Under the pieces are notes generated by a model that worked only from the letters and a program-made list of their open reading frames with translations, was not told where the DNA came from and ran no database searches. DNA of 64,000 nt from Paenibacillus_V sp046244365 (GTDB lineage Bacteria; Bacillota; Bacilli; Paenibacillales; NBRC-103111): assembly GCF_046244365.1 (NCBI RefSeq), contig NZ_CP176395.1, forward strand, positions 4,526,001-4,590,000, written 5' to 3'. How positions within the stretch are numbered: position 1 is the first letter of the stretch; the number at the start of each line of letters is the position of its first letter. Shown here piece after piece: positions 25,741-33,814 of this stretch. The translations under genes were made by a program, and so were the position numbers.

Positions 25741-25885
25741 ATGTTCTTGTCATCCGACATCGGACGGCCTCTCACGTGGGTAAAGTTTCCGAATAATGAC
25801 CGTGACAACAACTTTATTCCATTAAACCTAAAGAAGCCGCGATTTACGCGGCACTTAATGAGATAAAGTTCTTTTCAACCGACAC
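25741..25885. repeat. Dispersed hairpin plus TTCTTGTC element, copy c
   Basis: Begins with ATGTTCTTGTCATCCGACA (25741-25759). About 70 bp later comes an AAAGAAGCCGCG-loop-CGCGGC hairpin (about 25830-25850) followed by TTAATGAGATAAAGTTCTTTTC and ACCGACA. Two boxes bracket a ~140-bp stretch, as expected of a small non-autonomous element. Confidence 0.5.
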
Positions 25886-25937
25886 ATGGCTGTGACAAGT
25901 CAGGTTAAGAGATCTTGAGCTCTTTTCGTTTATAAAA

Positions 25938-26381
25938 TTAAAACGTAGTATATACACTTTCACATTCTTTTGCGGTCGGTTCATAAAAACAGTGCTTCTT
26001 CCATCGTCCTGCGTGCGGCTGATCATACCAAGTTGGCGGACATGGTCCGGGATTTTCGAACGTTCCTGGACGGAAATACCATAGGGAGAATTTGGCTGGC
26101 CAATTCCGCTCCCCATTCACAGCCCGTTGCGCCAGACGGCGTTCCCTCTCTCTTGCATTTTGATAGTACAAACCATGTTGCAATGCTTCGAACGCATGCG
26201 GCTGGTTGATCATTTGGGGAATTGTTCGGATTCCTTTAAAATCGGAGCAATTCGCTCTTATTCGGTTAATGCCAACATTTCCAACAAGGAGCATGCCCAT
26301 TTCGCCTTCGGTCTCAGCTTCAGCTCGAAGCAACCTTGCCAACATATTAATATCCTGTTGCCTAGCTTTTACGACTGCCAT
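25938..26381 (-). CDS. cwlJ: CwlJ-type cell wall hydrolase (spore germination)
   Basis: 147-aa hydrolase_2/CwlJ-family protein: MAVVKARQQDINMLARLLRA, then MGMLLVGNVGINRIRANCSD and RTIPQMINQPHAFEAL, then AQRAVNGERNWPAKFSLWYF, close in pattern to CwlJ, the cortex-lytic enzyme activated by Ca-dipicolinate. There is no signal peptide, as in CwlJ, which is placed in the coat by the mother cell. AAAGAGGTG lies 6 nt before the ATG. CwlJ normally pairs with GerQ; no gerQ is in the window. Confidence 0.88.
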   Translation of the reverse strand: MAVVKARQQDINMLARLLRAEAETEGEMGMLLVGNVGINRIRANCSDFKGIRTIPQMINQPHAFEALQHGLYYQNARERERRLAQRAVNGERNWPAKFSLWYFRPGTFENPGPCPPTWYDQPHAGRWKKHCFYEPTAKECESVYTTF

Positions 26382-26610
26382 TGGCTCACCTCTTTAGATT
26401 TCTAGACTCATCATATTGTAGGTGAAGCGGATGTGTTACTCTGGCAAAAAAGAGAACGATAATAAATAGCCGTTCCACCACACACTTCTGCCCGTTTGTT
26501 GAGAAAGGCAGTCGACCACAAGAAAGCCGGCTGCCTACATATGTCCTTGTTGAGCTATCGTTCTCCATTAGAATTCCTGTGGAACGATTAATTTGGAGTT
26601 TGAATACAAA

Positions 26611-26682
26611 AGAGCGCCTCTGTATGATGGGAGTACGCTACGGGTCTAAAGCCCTTAAAATCCCACATCAGGAGGTCGCTCT
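26611..26682 (+). ncRNA. Long leader hairpin masking the transposase ribosome site
   Basis: AGAGCGCCTCTG...TGATGGGA (26611-26632) pairs imperfectly with TCCCACATCAGGAGGTCGCT (26661-26680) and the following CT, around an inner loop with ACGGGTCTAAAGCCCT. The 3' arm contains the AGGAGG of the transposase (ATG 26686), so transcripts entering from outside would hide it. It could also be part of a guide RNA. Confidence 0.5.
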
Positions 26683-26685
26683 ACT

Positions 26686-27951
26686 ATGAAGTTTAAAGCA
26701 CAAGATAAACAAAATCAACTCATTGAAAACATTACCGCTAATCACCTTGTTGTCGGTGTAGATATCGCTCAAGAGAACCACGTTGCTAGAGCCGTTAATT
26801 TTCGCGGAATTGCTTTGGGTAATCCATTAGAATTTAGTAATGATGAAGGTGGCTTCCGATCTCTCGATCGCTGGATCCGAGACTTGCTGGCTTCGTACAA
26901 GCTAACCAAAATAATCGTCGGCATGGAGCCAACAGGACATTACTGGCTTAGCCTTGCACAATGGCTTAAAGACACTGAGATTAAAGCTGTACTCGTAAAT
27001 CCTCACCTAGTCAAAAAGAACAAAGAAAACCGCGACAATACACGATCTAAAAGTGACAAAAAGGATGCGCTTGTCATTGCAGACATGGTGAAAAACGGCT
27101 ACTATTCCCCTGTCCGTTTTCATTCCGCAGAATACGAAGAGCTGCGAGTCCTTATGGCAAATCGAGAGACCGTTGTTAAGCGTCTTGTCAGCGCAGTGAA
27201 TCAAATCCACCGCTGGGTCGACATTGTGTTTCCTGAACTTAGACAAGTCTTTAAAATCTTAACGTGCAAAGGTGCATTGGTAACTCTTCGGTTGTTTCCT
27301 CTCCCCGCTGATCTATGTAAATTAGAGCCTGAAGATGTAATTGCGGGATGGAAAAAGTCCATGAAACGACACTCGGGTGTTCGTAGAGCTAAGCTGCTCA
27401 TCGATCTTGCCAAGCAAACCGTTGGTTCAATCCAGGCAACACACGCTTACAAGCTCCATCTTAAGCATCTTCTTGAGGAGTATGACTTAGCGAGCACACA
27501 GCTGCTGAGAATCGAAGATGAAGCCAAAACCGTACTTAAACGAATCCCCTATGCGGGCAAAATCCTTGCCATTACTGGCGTAAGTGCGATCGCTTTAGCA
27601 GGCGTTTTAGGGGAGTCAGGTGATCTCAGCGGTTATATCCACGGAAACGCACTACTGCGTCACGCAGGCCTTAATCTGACCGAGGCAAGCTCTGGGAAAT
27701 GGAAGGGCCAGATGACGCTCAGTAAACGAGGGCGACCACGCCTGCGACACTTCCTCTACCTCATCACGATGTGCATGGTTATGACTAACAAAGAATTCAA
27801 GGCTCTGCATCAACATAATGTTCAGGTTAAAAAGCTGAAAAAAATGAAATCAATTTTGAAGTTATGCGGAAAGTTGGCTCGACTCTTAGTAGGTCTGGCA
27901 CGTAGCGAGGAAGCCTACAAACCAGATAAAGTTATTGCACTAGCAGCTTAA
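26686..27951 (+). mobile_element. IS110-family transposase, element 1
   Basis: 421-aa DEDD-type recombinase. The N-terminal RuvC-like domain shows VVGVDIAQENHVARAVNF (first Asp), IIVGMEPTGHYWLSLAQWL (Glu) and TRSKSDKKDALVIADMV (Asp pair). The C-terminal Tnp_20 domain shows ITGVSAIALAGVLGESGD and LLRHAGLNLTEASSGKWKG, where the Ser-Gly lies in the serine-like site. IS110 enzymes insert without classic terminal repeats, guided by an RNA made from the element's non-coding end. Intact and full length. Boundaries of the element were not fixed: probable non-coding flanks are 26590-26685 and 27952-28340. Confidence 0.9.
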
Positions 27952-27969
27952 AAACAAACAATAACACCG

Positions 27970-28314
27970 CTCACGCAAGTTGGTATATTCGCAGGATGAC
28001 AAAGAAAGCACGGAGTATCGGGATACGTTACGCAAAAGGGCTCAGACCCGTTCCGTTAGAAAAACCGACCTCCACCCCTTAGATAGGTGTAACGAAGGAA
28101 TGAAAGGGCTTATGACCCGTTGAGACATGGGAGCGAAAATCGCTAAGGGCTCTGTGGAGTATACGTGCAGTATATGGAATAAATTAGGTAGGGATTCCCC
28201 CACCTCTATTCTCGCACGCCTTCTAACGGCTCAACATAGCAAGCCCCGACTATCTTCATTCTTCTACCGAATTTAACAGGGATGAAATCCTGCGAATACA
28301 CAAGCTTGCGTGAG
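27970..28314 (+). ncRNA. Structured 345-bp region bounded by 28-bp inverted repeats
   Basis: Left arm CTCACGCAAGTTGGTATATT plus CGCAGGAT (27970-27997) and right arm (28287-28314) match at about 25 of 28 positions in inverted orientation. Inside, two hairpin-like units AAGGGCTCAGACCCGTT and AAGGGCTTATGACCCGTT (about 28037 and 28108) recur. It lies just after the IS110 transposase gene, where IS1111-type members keep their guide RNA. A separate small inverted-repeat element is an alternative. Confidence 0.45.
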
Positions 28315-28350
28315 TAAATTAAATCATATCGAGGGAGCGGAACGAGCTTC

Positions 28351-28860
28351 TCAATCACACTTTTGATTTAATGACTTCAAGTAAAACATTATCCCTGCTC
28401 TGTCTACATTGGAAAACTGCAAAGGGTCATCATCCATCAACCGTCTCAATTCGTCTACTGTAATCCATCGTGGGTTCTTAGTGTCATCACCTGAAGATAA
28501 TAACTCCCCTTGTACCCTGCAACGGAAATAAACACCAACCGAATCAAAAGGACCATTAATGGTTTGATAAGCTCCAAAAGGTCTTATACATTCCACTTCG
28601 AAGTCTGGGTCGATACCTGTTGTATCAACCCGTGTATCCTCGCCTTCAATTTCTACTACATCTAGTCCGGTCTCTTCCTTAACTTCCCTGATTAGAGCCG
28701 TTATTAAAGATTCATATTGCTCAATTCTTCCACCAGGAAGTTCTATTCGTTGAGCCTCGCCCGATTTATTCCTTGTCTGCACTACTATTTCTAATGCTCC
28801 ATTTACTGTTCTTTCAATTATGGCACGAGAATTTACTAAAAACACAAGTATCAACCCCAT
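28351..28860 (-). CDS. Nudix hydrolase
   Basis: About 169 aa, cytosolic. Complete Nudix box GGRIEQYESLITALIREVKE followed by ETGLDV (G-x5-E-x7-REVKEETG), which binds Mg2+ and cleaves nucleoside diphosphates linked to another moiety. Substrate not predictable. I prefer the ATG at 28860 (MGLILVFLVNSRAI) because the longer TTG-started reading to 28914 has no ribosome site and runs into the promoter region of the neighbouring IS. It sits between two IS110 elements and may have moved with them (inference). Confidence 0.85.
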   Translation of the reverse strand: MGLILVFLVNSRAIIERTVNGALEIVVQTRNKSGEAQRIELPGGRIEQYESLITALIREVKEETGLDVVEIEGEDTRVDTTGIDPDFEVECIRPFGAYQTINGPFDSVGVYFRCRVQGELLSSGDDTKNPRWITVDELRRLMDDDPLQFSNVDRAGIMFYLKSLNQKCD

Positions 28861-28935
28861 TTTCACACTATACAAATCAACCATACGCAACGTATTATTC
28901 GACGTGAACTTCAACTATCCTGCCCGTTCGTATTA

Positions 28936-28971
28936 TGAGGTCACCAGATCTTTCTGGTGGACCTCATTTTT
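28936..28971 (+). terminator. Intrinsic terminator at the left of IS110 element 2
   Basis: TGAGGTC-ACCAG / CTGGT-G-GACCTCA followed by TTTTTG. It would stop plus-strand transcripts entering the element. No upstream plus-strand gene needs it, so it may belong to the IS. Confidence 0.65.
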
Positions 28972-28972
28972 G

Positions 28973-29171
28973 TGTGGTCGTAAGATAGCGGTAGCCGGGG
29001 ATCGAACGTTTCTGCCCGTGGGAGCTAGATCCCGAGAGCTATACAGTTCATCCCCCCTACTTGTTAAACCATGATTAGGCTGGTTGGGACCATGATCCCG
29101 AATCACATGCGATAATGTGGACGACAAGAAGGTTAGGGGTTGCCGGCGAATATATTATCGGGAGTGGTTGA
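28973..29171 (+). ncRNA. Candidate guide (bridge) RNA region of IS110 element 2
   Basis: About 200 bp of non-coding DNA directly before the transposase, the position where IS110-group elements such as IS621 encode the bridge RNA. It contains several short pairings, for example GGGACCATGATCCC (about 29088-29101). Position and size fit; I could not define the loops. Confidence 0.4.
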
Positions 29172-30374
29172 ATGAACCCTGTCATTGGATTAGATGTATC
29201 TAAAGGGGAAAGTCATGCACAAGCTTTTTCAGATCGAGGAACGCCCTACGGAAAGACCTTTCGATTTGAGCACAATCTTGAGGGATTAGCGTCCTTCCTC
29301 CGTTTTGCTCAAATCGTGGAGTCTTTTGCTGGGCAACGTCCGGCCATTGTGTTAGAAGCAACGGGTCATTATCATAGTCCAGTTGTACAGTTTCTAGATG
29401 ATCATCTATATCTGTATATAATTATCAATCCGTTACTTTCACACCAAGCGAAAAAGATGAATTTGCGTAAGGTGAAAACGGATGTGGCTGACGCATACCA
29501 GCTGGGTGAATTGTTCTACAAAGAAGAGCTGGAGCCTTACAAAAAACGGGGTCAGTATCTGATGAATCTGCGTTACCTGACACGGCAACATGAGTCACTG
29601 ACTGAAATGTATGTCCAGGCAAAGCTGCAGTTTCAAGCGGTACTGGATCAAGTCTTTCCAGAGTATCACGGCGTGTTTGGTGACCTTTATTCTAAGGTGT
29701 CGCTTCGTTTCCTGGCTCAGTATCCAACGTCTCAATCGGTGTTAGCGATGTCCGAGGAAAACGTTACGGCGAACATACAACGCCTTGTTGGACATGTCGC
29801 CTCGAACCGGTGGTCGCTGGAACGGGCACAGAAACTAAGGGCTGCAGCAGAGCGAAATCCCTTCAGAGAGACCGCTTTTCCGAGTCATTTAATCTCATTG
29901 GAGCTTTTCATCAATTTACTTCTTCAGTACCAGGAGCATCTAACGAAACTGGATAAATCGATAGAGGCCCTGGCTGAAGAATTACTGGAGTATGATTTAA
30001 TCCAATCGATACCCGGCATTGGCACCAAAATTGCTGCAACAATTTTAGCTGAGATCGGAGAAATCGATCGGTTCGATCACGCAAAGAAACTGGTTGCGTT
30101 TGCCGGTATTGATCCAAGTGTCTTTTCTTCCGGCAAGTTTACAGCAACCCGAAATACAATCACCAAACGCGGTTCCAGGAGACTCCGGACAGCCTTATAT
30201 CAAGCTGTGCGATGTGGTTTGCGAAGCTCACGTAATAAGAAAATCAGGGCTTATTACGACAAAAAGCGAGCAGAAGGTAAACTGTTTAAAGTAGCCGTGA
30301 TCGCATGTGTAAATAAACTGATCCAATGGATTTATGCGATTTTGACCAAGAAAGAACCTTTCCGCTTTGACTGA
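29172..30374 (+). mobile_element. IS110-family transposase, element 2
   Basis: 400-aa DEDD recombinase unrelated in detail to element 1. Motifs: VIGLDVSKGESHAQAFSD (Asp), PAIVLEATGHYHSPVVQF (Glu), KVKTDVADAYQLGELFYK (Asp pair), and a C-terminal Tnp_20 domain with IQSIPGIGTKIAATILAEIG, FAGIDPSVFSSGKF and KRGSRRLRTALYQA. Complete. The start follows GGGAGTGG. A hairpin at about 30400-30430 (AACC-TCCCCA / TGGGG-TGGTT) closes the transcript. Downstream lie truncated genes, consistent with insertion-linked decay. Confidence 0.9.
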
Positions 30375-30399
30375 GTAAACAAAGTTTGGACATCGAGGA

Positions 30400-30430
30400 A
30401 AACCTCCCCAAATTCTATGGGGTGGTTATT
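30400..30430 (+). terminator. Hairpin after IS110 element 2
   Basis: AACC-T-CCCCA / TGGGG-T-GGTT with 7-nt loop followed by ATTTG, 26 bp after the transposase stop. Confidence 0.45.
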
Positions 30431-30599
30431 TGTCATGTGTTTTTACCAGTATAGCACCCTTCGTTTTCTTCATTAATAATTAAATATTGACAGGCTATTA
30501 GCTGGTATAGGTAAGAAAAGTCAGCCGATCTGTTGGCAGCCGTGAAGGTGGTTATTGAGCAACCGTACTCGTTTAGTTTAGTCTTTTCACTGGTTGTTC

Positions 30600-30803
30600 T
30601 TAAATAAATACCTGATACCTTTTTTCAGCCATTTTCTCATTGGCATATCTGGGGATTATATGCAAATGAGAATGGAAGACATGTTGCCCGCCCACATGAC
30701 CACAATTCCATCCAACATTATAGCCGTCAGGTTTGTAATTCCGTTCTAAATACAACTTAACTTCGTTTAACAGCTGATAAGCCCTACTGTGGCTGCCATT
30801 CAT
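30600..30803 (-). pseudogene. HIT-family protein, C-terminal fragment
   Basis: 67 codons containing the histidine triad HSHLHIIPRY preceded by GWNCGHVGGQHVF, the C-terminal half of a HIT nucleotide hydrolase. The N-terminal ~60-70 residues of the family are absent and no ribosome site precedes the ATG at 30803, so I call it a truncated remnant. It abuts the AlkZ-like gene's end by 30 bp. Confidence 0.7.
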
Positions 30804-30832
30804 CTAGCCCCTACCCTTTGCCACTTTATTCA

Positions 30833-32026
30833 TCAGTTCATAGACATTGTCGAAATCGTCTCGCATCCGTTGAATAATGCAAAATTTTGAAAACAATTGT
30901 TCAAGGCTGTTCGCAATTGCTTTGTTGGCTTTATGCCGTTCTCGTACCAGATGTTTTTAACAACGAGCGTCCCGGCTTTTCGCTCCGCGATTACCTCGGC
31001 TCGTCCGATGAGGCTTTCTCCGTATAATAGAGGCAGCACATAATAGCCGAATTTCCGTTTGATTGCAGGCGTGTAAATCTCCCAGATGTAATCGAATCCA
31101 AACAATTCGTTGATCAGTTTTCTGTCCCATATGAAATTATCTAGTGGGGCAATCAGCTCGCAGCGCAATTTCGGCGCCGGATTTTGCAGGACGGCTTCAA
31201 TAAGCGGCAAATCCTCCGAGCGGCAGTACAGTATATCCTTCATTTGTTTCACGGCAACAGCAACAATGCGAGCCTCGTGCAACAGCTGGCGGAAAACCTC
31301 GTTGCGCTGCTCCGCTTTCAATCCCCAAATGTTCAGCCAGGCATCGGATGCGCGATTCCATAAAAGGCCAACAGCGCCGATTCGACGCAGTACCCGCCAC
31401 TTATGATGCTCAAGCTCGCCCTCCAGCGGCTCCGGCGCATTCAGCAGATTTGGCTGTATGTGCTTCCCGGCGATATCGTAATATTTACGCGTTCCTTTTT
31501 TGTGATGGATAATCAACTCGCCTGTCGAATACATCTGCTCCAGCACCGACCGGGATGAATTGTTTCCGCTGCTCCAGTGGATGGCCGATTGCCAAGCGAA
31601 ATTAACATCCAATTTAAGATCATCCGAACTTAGCGCACCGTGATTTTGGATGTGAGCCCGTACTTGCTCTGTCAACGTTTCCATTTCGGGATAGCGCTTG
31701 GCATGTTGTCGGGCAGCCTGCCTGTACCGCTCAAAGTACGGCCAGTCCTCGACAGGGATAATAGCCAGATTCTTGTCGGGATAATCGACCAGGAGTCTAT
31801 CTTTATACAGCAACTCGTCGAGCATGTACTTGGTAAATCCTTTGATTCGCGACTGCAGCACCAGTTCGGCGTTTTTTCCGCAAACATCGATGGGATCGTA
31901 TTGAATACAGCCGACCTGCCGCACAAAATCCAATACTCCCTGCTTTCCGGTAAATTGATATTCGCCCAACAGCCCGTGCTTCAATAACAAAAATTGCCGT
32001 GCCTGGCGGTTCGTCATTTGGATCAT
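30833..32026 (-). CDS. AlkZ/YcaQ-like winged-helix DNA glycosylase family protein
   Basis: 397-aa protein of the HTH_42 family (AlkZ and YcaQ, which unhook interstrand crosslinks or alkylated bases in some bacteria). Features: MTNRQARQFLLLKHGLLGEY, then VRQVGCIQYDPIDVCGKNAE and a C-terminal LPLLYGESLIGRAEVIAERK followed by AGTLVVKNIWYE. The conserved IQ-D pattern (CIQYDPI) is present; in AlkZ a QxQ/QxD motif is catalytic. AAGGAG lies 12 nt before the ATG. Its 5' end abuts a decayed GyrI-like fragment. Exact activity unproven. Confidence 0.85.
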   Translation of the reverse strand: MIQMTNRQARQFLLLKHGLLGEYQFTGKQGVLDFVRQVGCIQYDPIDVCGKNAELVLQSRIKGFTKYMLDELLYKDRLLVDYPDKNLAIIPVEDWPYFERYRQAARQHAKRYPEMETLTEQVRAHIQNHGALSSDDLKLDVNFAWQSAIHWSSGNNSSRSVLEQMYSTGELIIHHKKGTRKYYDIAGKHIQPNLLNAPEPLEGELEHHKWRVLRRIGAVGLLWNRASDAWLNIWGLKAEQRNEVFRQLLHEARIVAVAVKQMKDILYCRSEDLPLIEAVLQNPAPKLRCELIAPLDNFIWDRKLINELFGFDYIWEIYTPAIKRKFGYYVLPLLYGESLIGRAEVIAERKAGTLVVKNIWYENGIKPTKQLRTALNNCFQNFALFNGCETISTMSMN

Positions 32027-32082
32027 GTACGCATTGGCTCCTTAACGAAACAAACGGGAACCGCTTGCACATGATGATGGAT

Positions 32083-32346
32083 GGCGAGGTTGCTTTTCTC
32101 AATAAAGTTACTATTTGCTTCTTGCCATAATGGTGGTATCCATTGGGGAGCTTCATTAGCAAACCCCTTTCCTAATTTTCCAATAACCGAAAATTGCTCT
32201 TTTTCATCGATTTCAACCACGCCTATTCCCCCTATCCGTTGGAAAATACACAAAAAAACAAACGCATGTTCCCATGAAATTTTATCATTGTCTGGATCAT
32301 AAAAACAAGAGCTATTGAAAAATAACTGCCCGTTACTTAAGCGAAA
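32083..32346 (-). pseudogene. GyrI-like/effector-binding domain fragment
   Basis: Open reading on the minus strand with protein-like content (GQLFFNSSCFYDPDNDKISW, then EKEQFSVIGKLGKGFANEAP, then QWIPPLWQEANSNFIE). The last part is the start of a GyrI-like small-molecule-binding domain (IGK...W.PPLWxxxNxxF). It has no credible start and ends abruptly near the AlkZ-like gene, so it is a remnant. Confidence 0.55.
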
Positions 32347-32559
32347 GGCTGCCGATTGTCAGCAGCCCTGGTTGAGCAAATATATCCGTTAATTGAGTTC
32401 ACTTTGTTGAAATGCATCAAATTAATCGTTCAAATACATAAGGAGATAGTAAAGAGAATTATTGACCTCAAACAAGAATTCGAATTGACAAGCCCCAGAA
32501 TCAGAATCACTGCTTACTTGCCATACTTTGATGCTATATGTTCCGAAAAAAGTCTGTTT

Positions 32560-32778
32560 TTATTGAGTGACTTCGTCGCTTTTGTACTCCAAAATATCAC
32601 CCGGCTGACAATCCAAAGTCTTACATATCGCTTCTAATGTTGAAAAACGAACCGCTTTTGCTTTCCCGTTTTTCAGAATGGAAAGATTCGCCATAGTAAT
32701 TCCAACCCTCTCCGAAAGTTCTGTTACGCTCATTTTCCTTTTTGCCAACATCACATCAACATTGATGATAATCGCCAT
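32560..32778 (-). CDS. XRE/YozG-type helix-turn-helix regulator
   Basis: 72-aa Cro/C1-type repressor (ELSERVGITMANLSILKNGK, then LEAICKTLDCQPGDILEYK). The ATG at 32778 is placed on the GAGGTG site. It follows the DUF2975 membrane gene by 10 bp; this pair (DUF2975 plus small YozG-like regulator) is a recurrent module in Firmicutes. Probably autoregulates through the palindromes at 33320-33353. Confidence 0.88.
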   Translation of the reverse strand: MAIIINVDVMLAKRKMSVTELSERVGITMANLSILKNGKAKAVRFSTLEAICKTLDCQPGDILEYKSDEVTQ

Positions 32779-32788
32779 GATATTCACC

Positions 32789-33271
32789 TCAGATCGTTAA
32801 ATCATTTTCTGATTTTATATTAATAGCTTCTTGTAAAAGTCTTTGGAGAACAGCAGCAAAAACGGCGATCACCATAGAGGCGAAAATAATGACCAATCCG
32901 ATTGGTATGAAACTTGGAGGGTCAACTCTCTTCGCCATGAGATAGTAGAGTGGCATAGCTAGCAGGTACAAGGTACTTATTGTGATGGCACAGTATTTTA
33001 TATTCTTTAAAGCCTTGACGGATAATTCCGAGAACGCTTGGTTCTTATCAATATAGCTTAAAAGTTTAAAAGCTTGATACAGAGCGAAGTAAAAAGGTAT
33101 CGCTGCCGCGTACATATCGATTAAAACGAGAGATTTCATATAAGTAATATCTGGATACAATTCTCCGGCAAAATTCCCGATCTTAGGCAACAAAAATATG
33201 CACAATGCAAGAACTGGGATTCCAATAAGAATATTAGCCATCTTCAAAAAGAGTGTTGTTCCCCGTTTCAT
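32789..33271 (-). CDS. DUF2975 membrane protein
   Basis: 160-aa protein with four membrane segments (NILIGIPVLALCIFLL, LIDMYAAAIPFYFALYQAF, YCAITISTLYLLAMPLYYLM, IGLVIIFASMVIAVFAAVLQ). ATG at 33271 is 9 nt from GAGG; a GTG at 33280 is too close. Function unknown; it likely modulates or is controlled by the XRE partner. Confidence 0.85.
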   Translation of the reverse strand: MKRGTTLFLKMANILIGIPVLALCIFLLPKIGNFAGELYPDITYMKSLVLIDMYAAAIPFYFALYQAFKLLSYIDKNQAFSELSVKALKNIKYCAITISTLYLLAMPLYYLMAKRVDPPSFIPIGLVIIFASMVIAVFAAVLQRLLQEAINIKSENDLTI

Positions 33272-33319
33272 AAAAAGCACCTCGCTAATTTAATTATAAA
33301 ATGACTTTAACACACGATA

Positions 33320-33353
33320 TATTGTTTAACAATAAATATATATCGATATATAT
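33320..33353. promoter_or_regulatory. Palindromic operator region of the DUF2975/XRE pair
   Basis: TATTGTT-T-AACAATA (33320-33334) is directly followed by ATATATATCGATATATAT (33336-33353), in a very AT-rich stretch about 50-80 bp before the DUF2975 start. Two adjacent palindromes suit a dimeric repressor such as the XRE protein. Confidence 0.45.
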
Positions 33354-33559
33354 TATATTGTTATTGTTAATTGAATATCCTTTATATTTTAAGCAAAAAA
33401 AATAAGCGAGGCTGAGGCAGTAAAATCCTTTGTGTAAACTCTCGAACTAATAACATAAGAGTTACTAGGAAGGGATTTTCCGCTTGATCTGCAGTTATTG
33501 GTGACAGGTTTACAGCGTTCTGTCGAGAATGGGATCAAGTTCTTGTCAATTTCGGGAAT

Positions 33560-33603
33560 GGGATAAAGTTCTTGTCATTAGACTTTTACAAGAACTTTAT
33601 CCC
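33560..33603. repeat. 44-bp perfect inverted repeat with TTCTTGT boxes
   Basis: GGGATAAAGTTCTTGT (33560-33575) and its exact complement (33588-33603) around a 12-nt loop. A third direct copy of the box (GGGATCAAGTTCTTGTC) lies about 28 bp to the left. These look like abutted ends of a transposable element. Confidence 0.7.
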
Positions 33604-33610
33604 ATAAAAT

Positions 33611-33665
33611 CAAAAAGCCGCATTATATGCGACTTTCAATGAGATATTGTTCTTGTCGTTCGACA
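33611..33665. repeat. Dispersed hairpin plus TTCTTGTC element, copy d
   Basis: AAAAAGCCGCATTATATGCG hairpin, then AATGAGATATTGTTCTTGTC and GTTCGACA; the best preserved copy of the family. Confidence 0.6.
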
Positions 33666-33733
33666 CCTTCACCTAATTAGAAAACGCTTCCACATCACTG
33701 TCTTGACTCCCTTTTCTCAATACTTCATCCTAT

Positions 33734-33788
33734 TTCAAAAAGGGAGCGAGACATAGGGAATGAACTGGAACTCCCCCGTCTCGCTCTC
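33734..33788 (-). terminator. Terminator of the carbohydrate operon
   Basis: On the minus strand GAGAGCGAGAC...GTCTCGCTCCC forms a long stem followed by TTTTTGAA, 27 bp after the GH3 stop. Confidence 0.8.
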
Positions 33789-33814
33789 TATAAGGCTTTC
33801 GCGGACTGCGTCCG

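Noticed and set aside
27970..28314. Retron or group II intron in the structured segment after IS110 element 1
   Set aside because: No reverse transcriptase gene nearby and no recognisable intron domains; position fits the IS non-coding end better.
32356..32637. 93-codon plus-strand ORF
   Set aside because: TTG start without ribosome site; overlaps the XRE gene on the other strand; composition not convincing.
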